Shown here piece by piece: positions 1 through 9,268 of a stretch of DNA of 64,000 nt. How positions within the stretch are numbered: position 1 is the first letter of the stretch; each line of letters begins with the position of its first letter. This DNA comes from Ruegeria arenilitoris (GTDB taxonomy: Bacteria > Pseudomonadota > Alphaproteobacteria > Rhodobacterales > Rhodobacteraceae), in assembly GCF_013035315.1 (NCBI RefSeq), contig NZ_WQHP01000002.1, forward strand, positions 372,001 through 436,000, in the 5' to 3' direction. The position numbers and the translations under genes are program-made. Under the pieces are notes generated by a model. The model searched no databases, was not told where the DNA came from, and saw only the letters and a program-made list of their open reading frames with translations.

Positions 1-195
1 TCTGCGCTGCAGCGTAGTCAAGTTCTTATCGAATGACAATTGGTTAGCCCCGATGCTACCGCGCCACGGAAAGCGCTTCATATGGCCTAGCAAAAGTCTG
101 TGACACTGATACTGCAGAACGCAACGCGCAAGCGTGTCGTAGCGCGCGCAGTTTTATTCTTGACCCAAATTCTGAACTCAGGCACTCATCATCCA

Positions 196-375
196 CGATG
201 GTTCCCTCTGGTTCGCCAAGGGATGAAAAGGGAATACGGTGAGGTTGCCGTCTGGCACCAAGTCCGTGACTGCCCCCGCAACTGTAAGCGGTAAGCGACG
301 CCAAATGTCCACTGGCCACGATGGCCGGGAAGGATGGCCAAGCCTTGACCCGCAAGTCAGGAGACCTGCCATCAA
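196..375 (+). ncRNA. Cobalamin (B12) riboswitch
   Basis: The stretch carries the conserved landmarks of a cobalamin riboswitch in order: GGGATGAAAAGGGAA near 219-233, CCCCCGCAACTGTAAGCGG near 272-290, and the B12 box AGTCAGGAGACCTGCC at 355-370. It lies directly upstream of a DUF1636 gene and a BtuCDF-type importer, the usual arrangement for adenosylcobalamin-repressed corrinoid uptake. A possible -35 (TTGACC, 160-165) lies upstream but no good -10 is visible. Ends are approximate. No gene is supported in positions 1-190. Confidence 0.93.
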
Positions 376-418
376 ATGTTCAACCAACCCGGGGCGGGGC
401 GTCCTGGAAGGAGGCGAT

Positions 419-469
419 ATGAAACGTCGTAGACGTTATAACATTGCATTTCGTTCGACTCGGCTGTAA
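419..469 (+). CDS. Putative 16-aa basic leader peptide after the riboswitch
   Basis: A 16-codon ORF begins right after a strong Shine-Dalgarno sequence (GGAAGGAGG, 408-416) that follows the riboswitch. The peptide is very basic, with four consecutive arginines after Met-Lys, and stops 12 nt before the DUF1636 start, whose own ribosome site is weak. The good ribosome site therefore seems to serve this mini-ORF, and its translation may be coupled to the next gene. No family is recognised. It could be only the expression platform of the riboswitch. Confidence 0.4.
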   Translation: MKRRRRYNIAFRSTRL

Positions 470-481
470 GCGGGGCGTGAA

Positions 482-838
482 ATGTCAATAAAACCAGATC
501 ATTTTCTACTTATTTGTGAAACCTGCGAAGGTCATATTCGCGCGGAGTCAATGCATCAGACGCTTGCGCAGAAGCTGCCTGATGGCTTTGCAATTCGCAC
601 AGTGAATTGCATGGCGGGGTGTGAACGCCCCACGACTGTCGGCTTTCAAGCTGAGGGTAAAGCGCAGTACTTATTCGGCGACATTCTGTCGGATCAGGAC
701 ATGGACGCGTTGGTTGAATTTGCCAGCCAGTTCCGCGACAGCGAAGATGGCTGGACCAACGCGACCCAGCGTCCAAGCGCCTTGTTCGACAAAACCCTCG
801 CGCGTCTGCCGCGGTTCGCGCAGGAGGACAGCCTATGA
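482..838 (+). CDS. DUF1636 family metal-binding protein
   Basis: A 118-residue protein that matches the DUF1636 family, small soluble proteins often found beside cobalamin riboswitches and corrinoid or metal uptake genes. Visible features are a Cys pair near the N-terminus (LLICETCEG) and a second pair in VNCMAGCERP, together a thioredoxin-like ferredoxin pattern that could hold an Fe-S cluster or a metal. The gene overlaps the following ABC ATPase start by 4 nt (ATGA), so the two are translationally coupled. The function is unknown; a role in corrinoid or cobalt handling is inferred from context only. Confidence 0.75.
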   Translation: MSIKPDHFLLICETCEGHIRAESMHQTLAQKLPDGFAIRTVNCMAGCERPTTVGFQAEGKAQYLFGDILSDQDMDALVEFASQFRDSEDGWTNATQRPSALFDKTLARLPRFAQEDSL

Positions 839-1611
839 CCTTCCTTGAGGCGCGCGCGTTGGAGTACTACGCGCTCAACGGCGATGTCCTGTTGAAAGAC
901 ATCAATTTCGATCTCGAAGAGGGTGCGATTCTGGCGATTGCCGGTCCGAATGGGGCGGGAAAAACGACGCTGCTCAATCTGCTGTGTGGCGTCGAGGAAA
1001 TCGTGCTGGGCGACGTTCTTTTGAAAGGGCGCAGCTTGCGGCAGCTTTCGGCCGTGGATCGCGCGCGCATGATTGCCGTGGTTGGTCAGCAGGAAACGCC
1101 CGACGGACGTTTGTTCCTGCGGGACTATGTGGCGCTTGGTCAGATTCCGATCCGTGCGGATCGATCCGCCAATGAACATGCAGCAGAACTGGATCGCATT
1201 CTGCAACTGACCGGTCTGAGCACCTTGGCGGACAAGCGAATGGGTGTGCTGTCAGGCGGCGAACGCCAACGCGCACATATTGCGCGGGCACTGGCGCAGA
1301 ACCCCTCGCTGCTGTTTCTGGATGAGCCGACCAACCACCTAGACCCGGACGCCAAAGGCCGGATGCTGTCGCTGGTGGCCGAGCTTGGCATCACGGTGGT
1401 CATGATCGTCCACGATCTGGTCATGATCCCGGAATTCGCCACGCATGTCGCCCTGATGAAATCCGCACAATTGACCGGATTTGGTCTGGTGCAAGACGTT
1501 CTGACCCCTGAACGGGTCCGTGAAACTTTTGGTGTCGATTATCTGTGCTTTCAACATGAAGGCCGCGTGATCCCGGCACTGGATATCCGAAGAACCAAAC
1601 GCTCAAATTAA
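835..1611 (+). CDS. ABC transporter ATP-binding protein, corrinoid/siderophore type
   Basis: A 258-residue ATPase of the FepC/BtuD family. Walker A is GPNGAGKTT near residues 38-46, the signature is LSGGERQRAHIARAL, and Walker B is LLFLDEPTNHLD. It would energise import through the permease encoded at 2574-3587. Because the whole unit lies behind a cobalamin riboswitch, cobalamin or another corrinoid is the likeliest cargo, although the family also moves iron chelates. It overlaps the DUF1636 stop by 4 nt and is followed 10 nt later by the binding-protein gene, which argues for one operon. Confidence 0.88.
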   Translation: MTFLEARALEYYALNGDVLLKDINFDLEEGAILAIAGPNGAGKTTLLNLLCGVEEIVLGDVLLKGRSLRQLSAVDRARMIAVVGQQETPDGRLFLRDYVALGQIPIRADRSANEHAAELDRILQLTGLSTLADKRMGVLSGGERQRAHIARALAQNPSLLFLDEPTNHLDPDAKGRMLSLVAELGITVVMIVHDLVMIPEFATHVALMKSAQLTGFGLVQDVLTPERVRETFGVDYLCFQHEGRVIPALDIRRTKRSN

Positions 1612-1621
1612 GGAACCGAGC

Positions 1622-2572
1622 ATGAAAAATACATTTTGGTCCGCAGCCCTGATTGGCGGATTGGCCAGCGCTGCGACGGCGCACGAGGTCACTGTCGACA
1701 ATTGCGGTGAGCCTCTGGTCTTTGAAACTCAGCCCGAGCGGCTGGTCGTGCACGACATGAACATGACCGACATGGCCTTTGCGCTGGGTCTGCAGGATAA
1801 GATCGTCGGCCTGACAGGCATTACCGGCTGGTACAAGACCAGCCCGGAATTCGACACGCTGCGCGGCGACATCCCCGAACTTGCCCCAAAGTACCCGACC
1901 GTGGAAAACCTCGTCGCTGTCGAGCCTGACCTGTTCTTTGCCGGTTGGTACTATGGCATGAAGCCCGGCGGTGACGTGACGCCAGACACGCTTGAGCCGT
2001 TTGGCATCAAGACGATGATCCTGTCCGAAAGCTGCGTTCATCTGGACAAAAACCGCCCCGAGGCCAGCATGGACCTGCTGTTCAACGACGTCCTGCGTTT
2101 GGGCACGGTGATGCATGTCGAAGACAAGGCCAACGCGCTGGTCGACGGCTGGAAAGAAGAACTGTCGGCAATCGAGGCCAAAACGGCCGATCTGCCGAAA
2201 CCTCGGGTATTCCTTTTGGACGGCCCTGCCGACGCACCGTTCACCGCTGGGAAATTTGCCATCCCCGATGCGATGATCGCAGCCGCCGGTGGCGAGAACG
2301 TCACCCATGACATGGACACCAGCTGGGGCCGCACCTCGTGGGAGGCCGTCGCCGCCTCGAACCCCGAATTCCTGGTTCTGCTGGACTACCAGACCGGTAA
2401 CGGCGCCGCGGACACGTTCAAGTTCCTGCAAGAGCATCCGGTGATGTCCCAGACAGACGCGGTCAAAAACGAACGCTGGATCGGTCTGCGTTACGAGGAA
2501 CTGACGCCCGGACCGGCAAACATCGAAGCAATCTCGAAAATGGCCGAGGCCATGCACCCGGGCCTGAACTGA
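1622..2572 (+). CDS. Periplasmic binding protein of corrinoid-type ABC importer
   Basis: A 316-residue class III (BtuF/FhuD-like) binding protein. It has a short Sec signal peptide ending near ATAHEV, then the typical two-lobed pattern with the ERLVVHDMNMTDMAFALGLQDKIVGLTG segment that opens the N-lobe and the VEPDLFFAG region. No lipobox is seen, so it is probably free in the periplasm. It sits between the ATPase and permease genes of the same unit. Corrinoid specificity rests on the upstream riboswitch; ferric chelates cannot be excluded from sequence alone. Confidence 0.85.
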   Translation: MKNTFWSAALIGGLASAATAHEVTVDNCGEPLVFETQPERLVVHDMNMTDMAFALGLQDKIVGLTGITGWYKTSPEFDTLRGDIPELAPKYPTVENLVAVEPDLFFAGWYYGMKPGGDVTPDTLEPFGIKTMILSESCVHLDKNRPEASMDLLFNDVLRLGTVMHVEDKANALVDGWKEELSAIEAKTADLPKPRVFLLDGPADAPFTAGKFAIPDAMIAAAGGENVTHDMDTSWGRTSWEAVAASNPEFLVLLDYQTGNGAADTFKFLQEHPVMSQTDAVKNERWIGLRYEELTPGPANIEAISKMAEAMHPGLN

Positions 2573-2573
2573 T

Positions 2574-3587
2574 ATGGGCCGACTGGGCCTGACACTATTG
2601 CTGGGGGCGGCTGTTTTGGCCGCCCTCTTGCTGGTTTCTACCGTCTACGGGACCACCTCGATCCCTGCCGCCGATGCATTGGCCGGGGTCCTGCTTGGGA
2701 CCGGGTTGGTCGACGGAGAGATGTCTCCTCTCCACCGGATCGTATTTGATCTGCGGCTGCCGCGTGCGTTGTTCGCCGCCGTGATTGGTGCCGGGTTGGG
2801 GATCGTCGGTGTGGTCTTGCAAACGACAACACGCAACGATTTGGCGGACCCTTTCCTGTTCGGCCTGTCCTCTGGCGCGGCGGCAGGTGCTGTCTTTGTT
2901 ATTACGGTCACCGGGGATGTGCTGGGCTTTTGGACCCTCCCCCTGGCCGCGTTTTGCGGCGGTCTTGTCGCCTCGGGAATCGTATTAGCTTTGGTCCACG
3001 GTCTTCGTACCAGCGCGCCCGAGAAATTGATCCTGGCTGGGCTTGCGGTATCCTTTTTGTTTTCCGCCATCACCAACTACCTTATCTTCGCAGGCGACAG
3101 CCGAGCGGCGCATTCGGTGATCTTTTGGATGCTGGGTGGCCTGGGCCTTGCCCGGTGGGAGACCTTCCCCCTAGTCATCGCTGGTCTGGCGCTGATCCTG
3201 GCTTACGCGATGTACCGCAGCCGCTGGCTGGATGCCCTGCTGACCGGAGATCTCACTTCCAGCACCCTTGGTGTGCCGGTACAGGGCCTGCGGTTTCGAA
3301 TGTTCTTCGTCGCAGCGCTTGCGACAGCGGTCTTTGTCTCAGTCGCCGGGGTCATTGGATTTGTTGGATTGATGGTCCCACATATCGCGCGCGGGATTGC
3401 CGGCCCGTTACACCGCCAGCTTGTCCCAACCGCCGCCGTGGTCGGCGCTGCATTGCTAACTGGCTCGGATATTCTGAGCCGCCTTTTGCTTGCGCCACAA
3501 GAGCTTCCGGTCGGGATCGTGACCACTTCGCTGGGGTCTGTTTTTGTCTTTATCCTTTTGATCCGAACCGCGCGGCCGCGGCGTTGA
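2574..3587 (+). CDS. FecCD/BtuC-family ABC permease
   Basis: A 337-residue, strongly hydrophobic protein with about ten membrane segments and hallmarks of the FecCD family: LRLPRALFAAVIGAGLGIVGVVLQTTTRNDLADPFLFGLSSGAAAGA near residues 60-107 and the coupling helix region GVIGFVGLMVPHIAR. It is the only permease in the unit, so a homodimer is expected, as in BtuC. It starts 1 nt after the binding-protein stop. No clear rho-independent terminator follows. Confidence 0.88.
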   Translation: MGRLGLTLLLGAAVLAALLLVSTVYGTTSIPAADALAGVLLGTGLVDGEMSPLHRIVFDLRLPRALFAAVIGAGLGIVGVVLQTTTRNDLADPFLFGLSSGAAAGAVFVITVTGDVLGFWTLPLAAFCGGLVASGIVLALVHGLRTSAPEKLILAGLAVSFLFSAITNYLIFAGDSRAAHSVIFWMLGGLGLARWETFPLVIAGLALILAYAMYRSRWLDALLTGDLTSSTLGVPVQGLRFRMFFVAALATAVFVSVAGVIGFVGLMVPHIARGIAGPLHRQLVPTAAVVGAALLTGSDILSRLLLAPQELPVGIVTTSLGSVFVFILLIRTARPRR

Positions 3588-3649
3588 GTGCAATAAATCA
3601 TTTATATGAATGCATAAATTCGCAGAAAGCCTAAAATTCAGGCATAAAA

Positions 3650-3663
3650 ATGACCTAAATCAA
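3650..3663 (+). promoter_or_regulatory. FNR/NnrR-like box upstream of napF
   Basis: The sequence ATGACCTAAATCAA matches the FNR-family consensus TTGAC-N4-ATCAA at all but the first base. If bound as a class II activator site centred at -41.5, transcription would start near 3698, close to a TATGCG-like -10 at 3686-3691. This fits anaerobic or nitrogen-oxide control of the nap operon. The site is an inference from pattern only. Confidence 0.6.
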
Positions 3664-3692
3664 AAAAAGCCTGCACGGTTCGCGGTATGCGA

Positions 3693-3719
3693 TACACTCG
3701 ATGACGGGAATCGAGTGTA
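3693..3719 (+). promoter_or_regulatory. Perfect inverted repeat before napF
   Basis: A perfect inverted repeat with 10-nt arms, TACACTCGAT and ATCGAGTGTA, and a 7-nt spacer ends 15 nt before the napF start. With the start site predicted from the FNR-like box it would lie at the very 5' end of the mRNA, as a leader hairpin. It could instead be a DNA operator. No T-run follows, so it is not a standard terminator. Confidence 0.55.
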
Positions 3720-3734
3720 GCCAGGTCGCGTGCA

Positions 3735-4250
3735 ATGCAACAAATGACCAGCCGACGCGCGTTTCTAAGCGCAAGGTTTCGACAAGAGGACGGCCTGATT
3801 GCCAGACCTCCGGGTGCGATTGTGCAGAGTTTTGCCGAGTTGTGCACAAAATGCGGTGACTGCGTTGAGGTTTGCCCCGAGGATGTCATCGCCATAGGCA
3901 CGGATAGCTTCCCCCAATTTCAACCTGTCGATGAGCCCTGCACATTCTGCGGTGACTGCGCACGGGCCTGCCCAACGGATGCACTAAACATCGATCGCCT
4001 GACTGAATGGCCGTGGCGTGCTGCGCTGAAACCCGAGAGCTGCCTGTCAATGAATGGCGTGAGCTGCCGTATTTGTCAGGACAACTGCGAGCGTGACGCG
4101 ATCCGTTTCACACTGCTGACCGGCGGTCGGTCAGAGCCCGGACTGGACGCCTCTTTGTGCAACGGCTGCGGGCTTTGCCCAAGCCTGTGCCCTGCCGACG
4201 CTATTGCCCTTGAACGCCAACCCGAACCTGAAATGGAAGCCCTTCAATGA
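3735..4250 (+). CDS. napF: Ferredoxin-type protein NapF
   Basis: A 171-residue cytoplasmic Fe-S protein of the periplasmic nitrate reductase system, thought to help assemble the Fe-S cluster of NapA before export. Four cysteine clusters are seen: CTKCGDCVEVCP, CTFCGDCARACP, the spaced CLSMNGVSCRICQDNCE, and CNGCGLCPSLCP near the C-terminus. The N-terminus has the typical short SRRAFLSARF segment of NapF. A second ATG three codons in (3744) is also possible. It overlaps napD by 4 nt and opens the nap operon behind an FNR-like box. Confidence 0.92.
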   Translation: MQQMTSRRAFLSARFRQEDGLIARPPGAIVQSFAELCTKCGDCVEVCPEDVIAIGTDSFPQFQPVDEPCTFCGDCARACPTDALNIDRLTEWPWRAALKPESCLSMNGVSCRICQDNCERDAIRFTLLTGGRSEPGLDASLCNGCGLCPSLCPADAIALERQPEPEMEALQ

Positions 4251-4540
4251 ACATCTGCGGTTGCCTTGCCCATGTCGCGCCCGACCACGCCAGCGCCGCA
4301 GCGCGCGCGATGAAAAACACGCAGGGTGTCGAAATTCACGCCGAAACAGAAGATGGACGTTTTGTTGTTGTAGTCGAAGACACCCCGACCCGACTTGCGT
4401 CCGAAACCATCATGGATCTGCACCAGATCCCTGGCGTGATCTCACTGACCCTTACTTACCATCATTTCGAGGATCTCGCGGATGCTGATCCGCAGCCCGA
4501 TGCCCCAAGCCCAACCACCAGCCGGAGGCCCAAGCAATGA
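4247..4540 (+). CDS. napD: NapD, Tat chaperone for NapA
   Basis: A 97-residue NapD protein, the cytoplasmic chaperone that binds the twin-arginine signal peptide of NapA and holds back export until the molybdenum cofactor is inserted. It starts with the family-typical [12 protein letters not shown], followed by a ferredoxin-like fold pattern with [14 protein letters not shown] and [15 protein letters not shown]. It overlaps both napF and napA by 4 nt, so the chaperone is translationally coupled to its client. Confidence 0.92.
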   Translation: MNICGCLAHVAPDHASAAARAMKNTQGVEIHAETEDGRFVVVVEDTPTRLASETIMDLHQIPGVISLTLTYHHFEDLADADPQPDAPSPTTSRRPKQ

Positions 4541-7029
4541 CACATTCTGAATCTCGTCGGACTTTTCTAAAGGCCTCAGCAGCCGCAGCAACTGCGTCAG
4601 CCGCTGGCATCCCGCTTGCGGCCGGTCAGGCCAGTGCACAGATTGGTGTACCAGATATCCGCTGGGACAAGGCCGCGTGCCGGTTCTGCGGCACCGGCTG
4701 TTCCGTTCTGGTCGGCACCAAAGAAGGCCGCGTCGTCGCCACCCAAGGTGACCCCGATGCGCCGGTCAACCGGGGCCTGAACTGTATCAAGGGCTATTTC
4801 CTGTCCAAGATCATGTATGGCAAGGACCGCCTGACAACGCCCTTGCTGCGCAAAACCAACGGCGAATATGACAAGAATGGTGAGTTCGAGCCCGTCAGCT
4901 GGGACGAAGCCTTCGATGTGATGGCCGCAAAATGGAAAGAAGCCTTAGCCAAGAAAGGTCCAACCAGCGTCGGCATGTTCGGTTCCGGTCAATGGACGGT
5001 CTGGGAAGGCTATGCTGCCTCCAAGCTGATGAAGGCGGGTTTCCGGTCGAACAATATTGACCCCAACGCGCGCCACTGCATGGCCTCGGCCGTGGTGGGC
5101 TTTATGCGCACCTTCGGCATTGACGAGCCGATGGGCTGCTATGACGATCTCGAACACGCGGACACTTTCGTGCTGTGGGGCTCGAACATGGCCGAGATGC
5201 ACCCGATCCTTTGGTCGCGCCTGACCGATACACGCCTGACAAAGCCGGGCTGTGAGGTACACGTTCTGTCGACCTTTGAACACCGCTCCTTCGAACTGGC
5301 CGACAATGGCATCGTGTTTGAACCGCAGACCGATCTGGCGATCCTGAACTACATCGCCAACTACATCATCCAGAACAACGCGGTGAACGAGTATTTTGTC
5401 CGTAACCACGTAAACATCACTAAGACTGCGACCGACATCGGCTATGGCCTGCGTGAGACCAACCCATTGCAGCAAGAGGCCGAGAACCCGAACTCGGGCA
5501 AACTCGAAACGATCAGCTTTGAGGAATACGCAGAAGCCGTTGCACCGTACACGCTTGAATATACTTCGGAACTGTCCGGTGTTCCGGCGGACAAACTCGA
5601 AAAACTCGCACAGCAATATGCCGACCCGACCCGCAAGGTCATGAGCCTTTGGACCATGGGCTTTAACCAGCACACCCGCGGATCGTGGGTGAACTCGCTG
5701 ATGTACAACGTGCACCTGCTGGTGGGTAAGATCTCAGAACCCGGTAACTCGCCCTTCTCGCTGACTGGCCAGCCTTCGGCCTGCGGCACGGCGCGTGAGG
5801 TTGGCACCTTTGCCCACCGCCTGCCCGCAGACATGGTGGTCGCCAATGATGAGCATCGCCAGATCTGCGAAACCGCTTGGAACATCCCGGAAGGCACCAT
5901 TCCGCCCAAGCCCGGCTTCCACGCCGTACTGCAACACCGCAAGCTGAAGGATGGCGAGCTGAACGCCTATTGGGTGCAGTGCAACAACAACATGCAGGCC
6001 GCGCCAAACATCAACGAAGAAGGCTATCCCGGCTACCGCAACCCGGAAAACTTCATCACTGTTTCTGATCCGTATCCGACGGTCACTGCAGTTTCCGCCG
6101 ATCTGATCCTGCCAACCGCCATGTGGGTTGAGAAAGAAGGCGCCTACGGCAACGCCGAACGCCGCACGCAATTCTGGCGGCAACAGGTGCAGGCACCGGG
6201 CGAGGCCAAATCCGACCTCTGGCAGCTGATGGAATTCTCGAAACGCTTCACCGTCGAAGAGGTTTGGGGTGAGGAACTTCTGGCTAAAATGCCCGAGCAC
6301 CGCGGCAAGACAATGTTCGACGTGCTTTATGCCAACGGCAAGGTCGATCAGTTCCCATTGTCCGAAACGGCGGAAGGCTTCCATAACGACGATGCCGAAC
6401 ATTTCGGCTTCTACGTTCAGAAAGGTTTGTTCGAAGAATATGCCGATTTCGGTCGCGGCCACGCACACGATCTGGCCCCGTTCGAGATGTACCACGAAGC
6501 ACGCGGCATGCGCTGGCCGGTCGTCGACGGCAAGGAAACGCTCTATCGTTTCCGTGAAGGCTTCGATCCGTACGTGCCCGAAGGCGCGGGCGTGAAGTTC
6601 TATGGCCACAAAGACGGCAAGGCCAAGATCATCTTTGCTCCTTATGAACCGGCAGCTGAGGTCCCAGATGACGAGTACGATCTGTGGCTGTCCACTGGTC
6701 GTGTGCTCGAGCACTGGCACTCGGGTTCGATGACGCGTCGTGTACCGGAATTGCACCGGGCCTTCCCGTCCGCTGTCGTCTACATGCACCCAGAGGACGC
6801 CAAGGATCGCGGTCTGCGTCGCGGGCAGGAAATCGTACTGTCCACCCGCCGTGGCGAGGTCACCAGCCGGGTCGAGACCCGCGGACGCAACAAGGTGCCG
6901 CGCGGGTTGGTCTTTATGCCTTGGTTCGACGAACACCAGCTGACCAACAAGCTGACGCTGGACGCAACCTGCCCGTTGTCGAAAGAGACCGACTACAAGA
7001 AATGCGCCTGCAAGGTCGAGCGCGCGTAA
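4537..7029 (+). CDS. napA: Periplasmic nitrate reductase catalytic subunit NapA
   Basis: An 830-residue Mo-bis-MGD enzyme that reduces nitrate to nitrite in the periplasm. A twin-arginine signal (SRRTFLKAS, residues 6-14) ends at about residue 35. The [4Fe-4S] cluster is bound by C48, C51, C55 and C83. The molybdenum ligand is the cysteine of [11 protein letters not shown] (C181), which places it with NapA rather than NarG. The C-terminal molybdopterin dinucleotide domain includes [21 protein letters not shown]. The length is normal for the family. Electrons should arrive from NapC and NapB encoded downstream. Confidence 0.97.
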   Translation: MTHSESRRTFLKASAAAATASAAGIPLAAGQASAQIGVPDIRWDKAACRFCGTGCSVLVGTKEGRVVATQGDPDAPVNRGLNCIKGYFLSKIMYGKDRLTTPLLRKTNGEYDKNGEFEPVSWDEAFDVMAAKWKEALAKKGPTSVGMFGSGQWTVWEGYAASKLMKAGFRSNNIDPNARHCMASAVVGFMRTFGIDEPMGCYDDLEHADTFVLWGSNMAEMHPILWSRLTDTRLTKPGCEVHVLSTFEHRSFELADNGIVFEPQTDLAILNYIANYIIQNNAVNEYFVRNHVNITKTATDIGYGLRETNPLQQEAENPNSGKLETISFEEYAEAVAPYTLEYTSELSGVPADKLEKLAQQYADPTRKVMSLWTMGFNQHTRGSWVNSLMYNVHLLVGKISEPGNSPFSLTGQPSACGTAREVGTFAHRLPADMVVANDEHRQICETAWNIPEGTIPPKPGFHAVLQHRKLKDGELNAYWVQCNNNMQAAPNINEEGYPGYRNPENFITVSDPYPTVTAVSADLILPTAMWVEKEGAYGNAERRTQFWRQQVQAPGEAKSDLWQLMEFSKRFTVEEVWGEELLAKMPEHRGKTMFDVLYANGKVDQFPLSETAEGFHNDDAEHFGFYVQKGLFEEYADFGRGHAHDLAPFEMYHEARGMRWPVVDGKETLYRFREGFDPYVPEGAGVKFYGHKDGKAKIIFAPYEPAAEVPDDEYDLWLSTGRVLEHWHSGSMTRRVPELHRAFPSAVVYMHPEDAKDRGLRRGQEIVLSTRRGEVTSRVETRGRNKVPRGLVFMPWFDEHQLTNKLTLDATCPLSKETDYKKCACKVERA

Positions 7030-7056
7030 CGGACTAGCGAGGCAAAGGTCGTCCCC

Positions 7057-7875
7057 ATGCCCTTCGAAGGTAAACCCCTTTCGCCGCAAAGGCGTCGCTT
7101 CCTGCAGGATGCGGCGCGGGCAACGGGTGGCTGCGTGGTCGCCGGGTCATTGCTGGCCTGGCTTGCCCGCGATGCCCGCGCCCTGCCGGCCGAGGCGTTG
7201 CGCCCCCCCGGCGCGCTACCTGAAAAGGAGTTTCTATCGGCATGCATCCGCTGCGGGCTGTGCGTGCGGGACTGTCCTTACGACACGCTGAAACTGGCAG
7301 AATTGGGGGCGGATGCGGTGGCAACCGGAACACCCTATTTCACCGCGCGCGACGTGCCGTGCGAAATGTGTGACGACATCCCTTGTGTGGCCGCCTGCCC
7401 AACCGGGGCACTGGACCCGGGCCTTGATGATATTGACGATGCCAAGATGGGTGTCGCTGTTCTGGTCGATCAGGAAAACTGCCTGAACTTCCTCGGCCTG
7501 CGCTGCGATGTCTGTTACCGGGTCTGTCCGGTGATTGACGACGCAATTACGCTGGAAACGGCCCATAACGAACGCTCGGGTCATCATGCGATGTTCATCC
7601 CCACCGTTCACGCCGATCATTGCACTGGTTGCGGCATGTGCGAGAAAAGTTGTGTTCTGCCAGAGGCCGCGATCAAGGTTCTGCCCGCCCGTCTGGCCCG
7701 CGGCAGCAGCGCCGACCACTACCGCAAGGGCTGGGAGGAGAAAGAGGCCAAGGGTGGCCCCCTCGTCGAGGGTATCATCGACTTACCCGACCGCCTACCT
7801 GGGCCCGGAACAGACAACCTGTCCACGCCCGGCGGGTTCGCACCGTCCTATAATTTGCCGGGGGCCGGACAATGA
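7057..7875 (+). CDS. napG: NapG, Fe-S quinol-oxidation subunit
   Basis: A 272-residue periplasmic ferredoxin with a Tat-like N-terminus ([14 protein letters not shown]) and four [4Fe-4S] motifs: [43 protein letters not shown] and [11 protein letters not shown]. With NapH it forms a second quinol dehydrogenase route to NapA, beside NapC. The start follows 27 nt after napA and the gene overlaps napH by 4 nt. Confidence 0.94.
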   Translation: MPFEGKPLSPQRRRFLQDAARATGGCVVAGSLLAWLARDARALPAEALRPPGALPEKEFLSACIRCGLCVRDCPYDTLKLAELGADAVATGTPYFTARDVPCEMCDDIPCVAACPTGALDPGLDDIDDAKMGVAVLVDQENCLNFLGLRCDVCYRVCPVIDDAITLETAHNERSGHHAMFIPTVHADHCTGCGMCEKSCVLPEAAIKVLPARLARGSSADHYRKGWEEKEAKGGPLVEGIIDLPDRLPGPGTDNLSTPGGFAPSYNLPGAGQ

Positions 7876-8789
7876 GCGCCCGAACACATATGCCAGTCGG
7901 CCAGGAGGCTATCGACGAGAAGGGCTGGGTGCGCGCACACAAGTACCTGTTGTTGCGTCGCGCAAGTCAGCTCTTCTTTTTGGTCCTGTTCCTGTTGGGG
8001 CCGTGGTTCGGTATTTGGATTGTTCAAGGCACTCTTGCCGGGTCTTTAACACTGGGCGTGCTGCCTTTGACGGACCCGTTGATCCTGTTGCAAAGCGTTA
8101 TGGCGGGACATTGGCCCGAGATGACCGCACTGATCGGGGGCGTGATCGTTCTGATCGCGTACGCTCTGATCGGTGGGCGCGTCTATTGTTCATGGGTCTG
8201 CCCAATCAACCCGATCACCGATGCGGCCAATTGGCTACACAGACGTTTGGACCTGCCGAAAGGCTGGCAACCCAAGCGCAGCACCCGCCTCTGGATATTG
8301 GCGACTGTCCTGATCGTCTCGGGCGCGACGGGCGTGATTGCATGGGAGTTGGTCAACCCGATCACCATGCTGCACCGCGGCCTGATCTTTGGTGCAGGGT
8401 TCGTCTGGGCCATGGTCGTTGCGATTTTTGTTTTTGACGTCTTCGTTGCCCGTCACGGCTGGTGCGGTTACATCTGCCCCGTCGGTGCTTTTTACGGGCT
8501 AATCGGAGCGAAGGGCCTGTTGAGGGTCAGCGCCGCAAACCGAGCGGCCTGCGATGACTGCATGGATTGCTATGCGGTATGCCCGGAAAATCAGGTTATC
8601 TCACCCGCGCTGAAAGGCAGGCCTGGATCAACACCCCTGATCCTTTCCCCCGATTGCACCACATGCGGTCGCTGCATCGACGTCTGCGCCGTCGACGTTT
8701 TCAAGTTTACTCACCGGTTCGACGACCAGATCGCCGTGCCTTCCGATCCAGTTCCCGCGCCCGATCCGCGCGAAGCCAGACCTATCTAA
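7872..8789 (+). CDS. napH: NapH, membrane quinol dehydrogenase subunit
   Basis: A 305-residue membrane protein with four predicted helices and two CXXXCP motifs on the cytoplasmic side (CSWVCPIN and CGYICPVG), followed by two C-terminal ferredoxin motifs ([12 protein letters not shown] and [11 protein letters not shown]). This is the NapH architecture; NapGH pass electrons from menaquinol or ubiquinol toward NapA. It overlaps napG by 4 nt and napB follows after 12 nt with a good AGGGAGTG ribosome site. Confidence 0.94.
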   Translation: MSARTHMPVGQEAIDEKGWVRAHKYLLLRRASQLFFLVLFLLGPWFGIWIVQGTLAGSLTLGVLPLTDPLILLQSVMAGHWPEMTALIGGVIVLIAYALIGGRVYCSWVCPINPITDAANWLHRRLDLPKGWQPKRSTRLWILATVLIVSGATGVIAWELVNPITMLHRGLIFGAGFVWAMVVAIFVFDVFVARHGWCGYICPVGAFYGLIGAKGLLRVSAANRAACDDCMDCYAVCPENQVISPALKGRPGSTPLILSPDCTTCGRCIDVCAVDVFKFTHRFDDQIAVPSDPVPAPDPREARPI

Positions 8790-8801
8790 GGGAGTGCCAA
8801 G

Positions 8802-9239
8802 ATGAACAAGCCAATCCGTACAGGCCTTACAGCCCTTATCCCCGTTTTACTCTTGGGCGGGTTCGCTCTTGCGCAATCTGCGAATGTCGACACCCTGCGT
8901 GGCGCTGATGTGGATGAACTTATCCCCCTTGATAAGGTTCACAAAAACATCGAAGGGCGCATGCAGCGCAACTATCGCCAGCAACCGCCCTTGATCCCGC
9001 ATTCGATCGAGCAATACCAGATCGACACGCGCACCAACCAGTGCCTGACTTGCCATGATTGGACCAAGGCTGGCGAGCGCAACGCGCCGACCCTGTCGAT
9101 GACTCACTATCTGGATCGCGAAGGCAACGAATTGGATCACATCGCGGGCACCCGTTACTTCTGCAACCAGTGCCACGTGCCGCAAGCTGACGCGCCGCCA
9201 TTGGTCGAAAACGTGTTTCAGCCGTCCTCGGGCAATTAA
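8802..9239 (+). CDS. napB: NapB, periplasmic dihaem cytochrome c
   Basis: A 145-residue small subunit of nitrate reductase. It has a Sec signal peptide (cleavage near FALAQ-SA) and two haem c sites, CLTCH (81-85) and CNQCH (121-125). Conserved HSIEQYQID and LSMTHYLDREG histidines would supply the distal ligands. It carries electrons from NapC to NapA. Length and motifs are those of ordinary NapB. Confidence 0.95.
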   Translation: MNKPIRTGLTALIPVLLLGGFALAQSANVDTLRGADVDELIPLDKVHKNIEGRMQRNYRQQPPLIPHSIEQYQIDTRTNQCLTCHDWTKAGERNAPTLSMTHYLDREGNELDHIAGTRYFCNQCHVPQADAPPLVENVFQPSSGN

Positions 9240-9268
9240 TCCAACCCAAGATTGAAAGGAGCACCGAC

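Noticed and set aside
1421..2557. Long open frame (378 codons) on the minus strand across the ATPase and binding-protein genes.
   Set aside because: It lies opposite two clear ABC genes, has no recognisable domain, and is rich in His, Gln, Arg and Val as expected for an antisense shadow of high-GC coding DNA.
5734..7089. 451-codon open frame antisense to napA.
   Set aside because: NapA is certain from its motifs; the antisense product has no domain and no ribosome site context.
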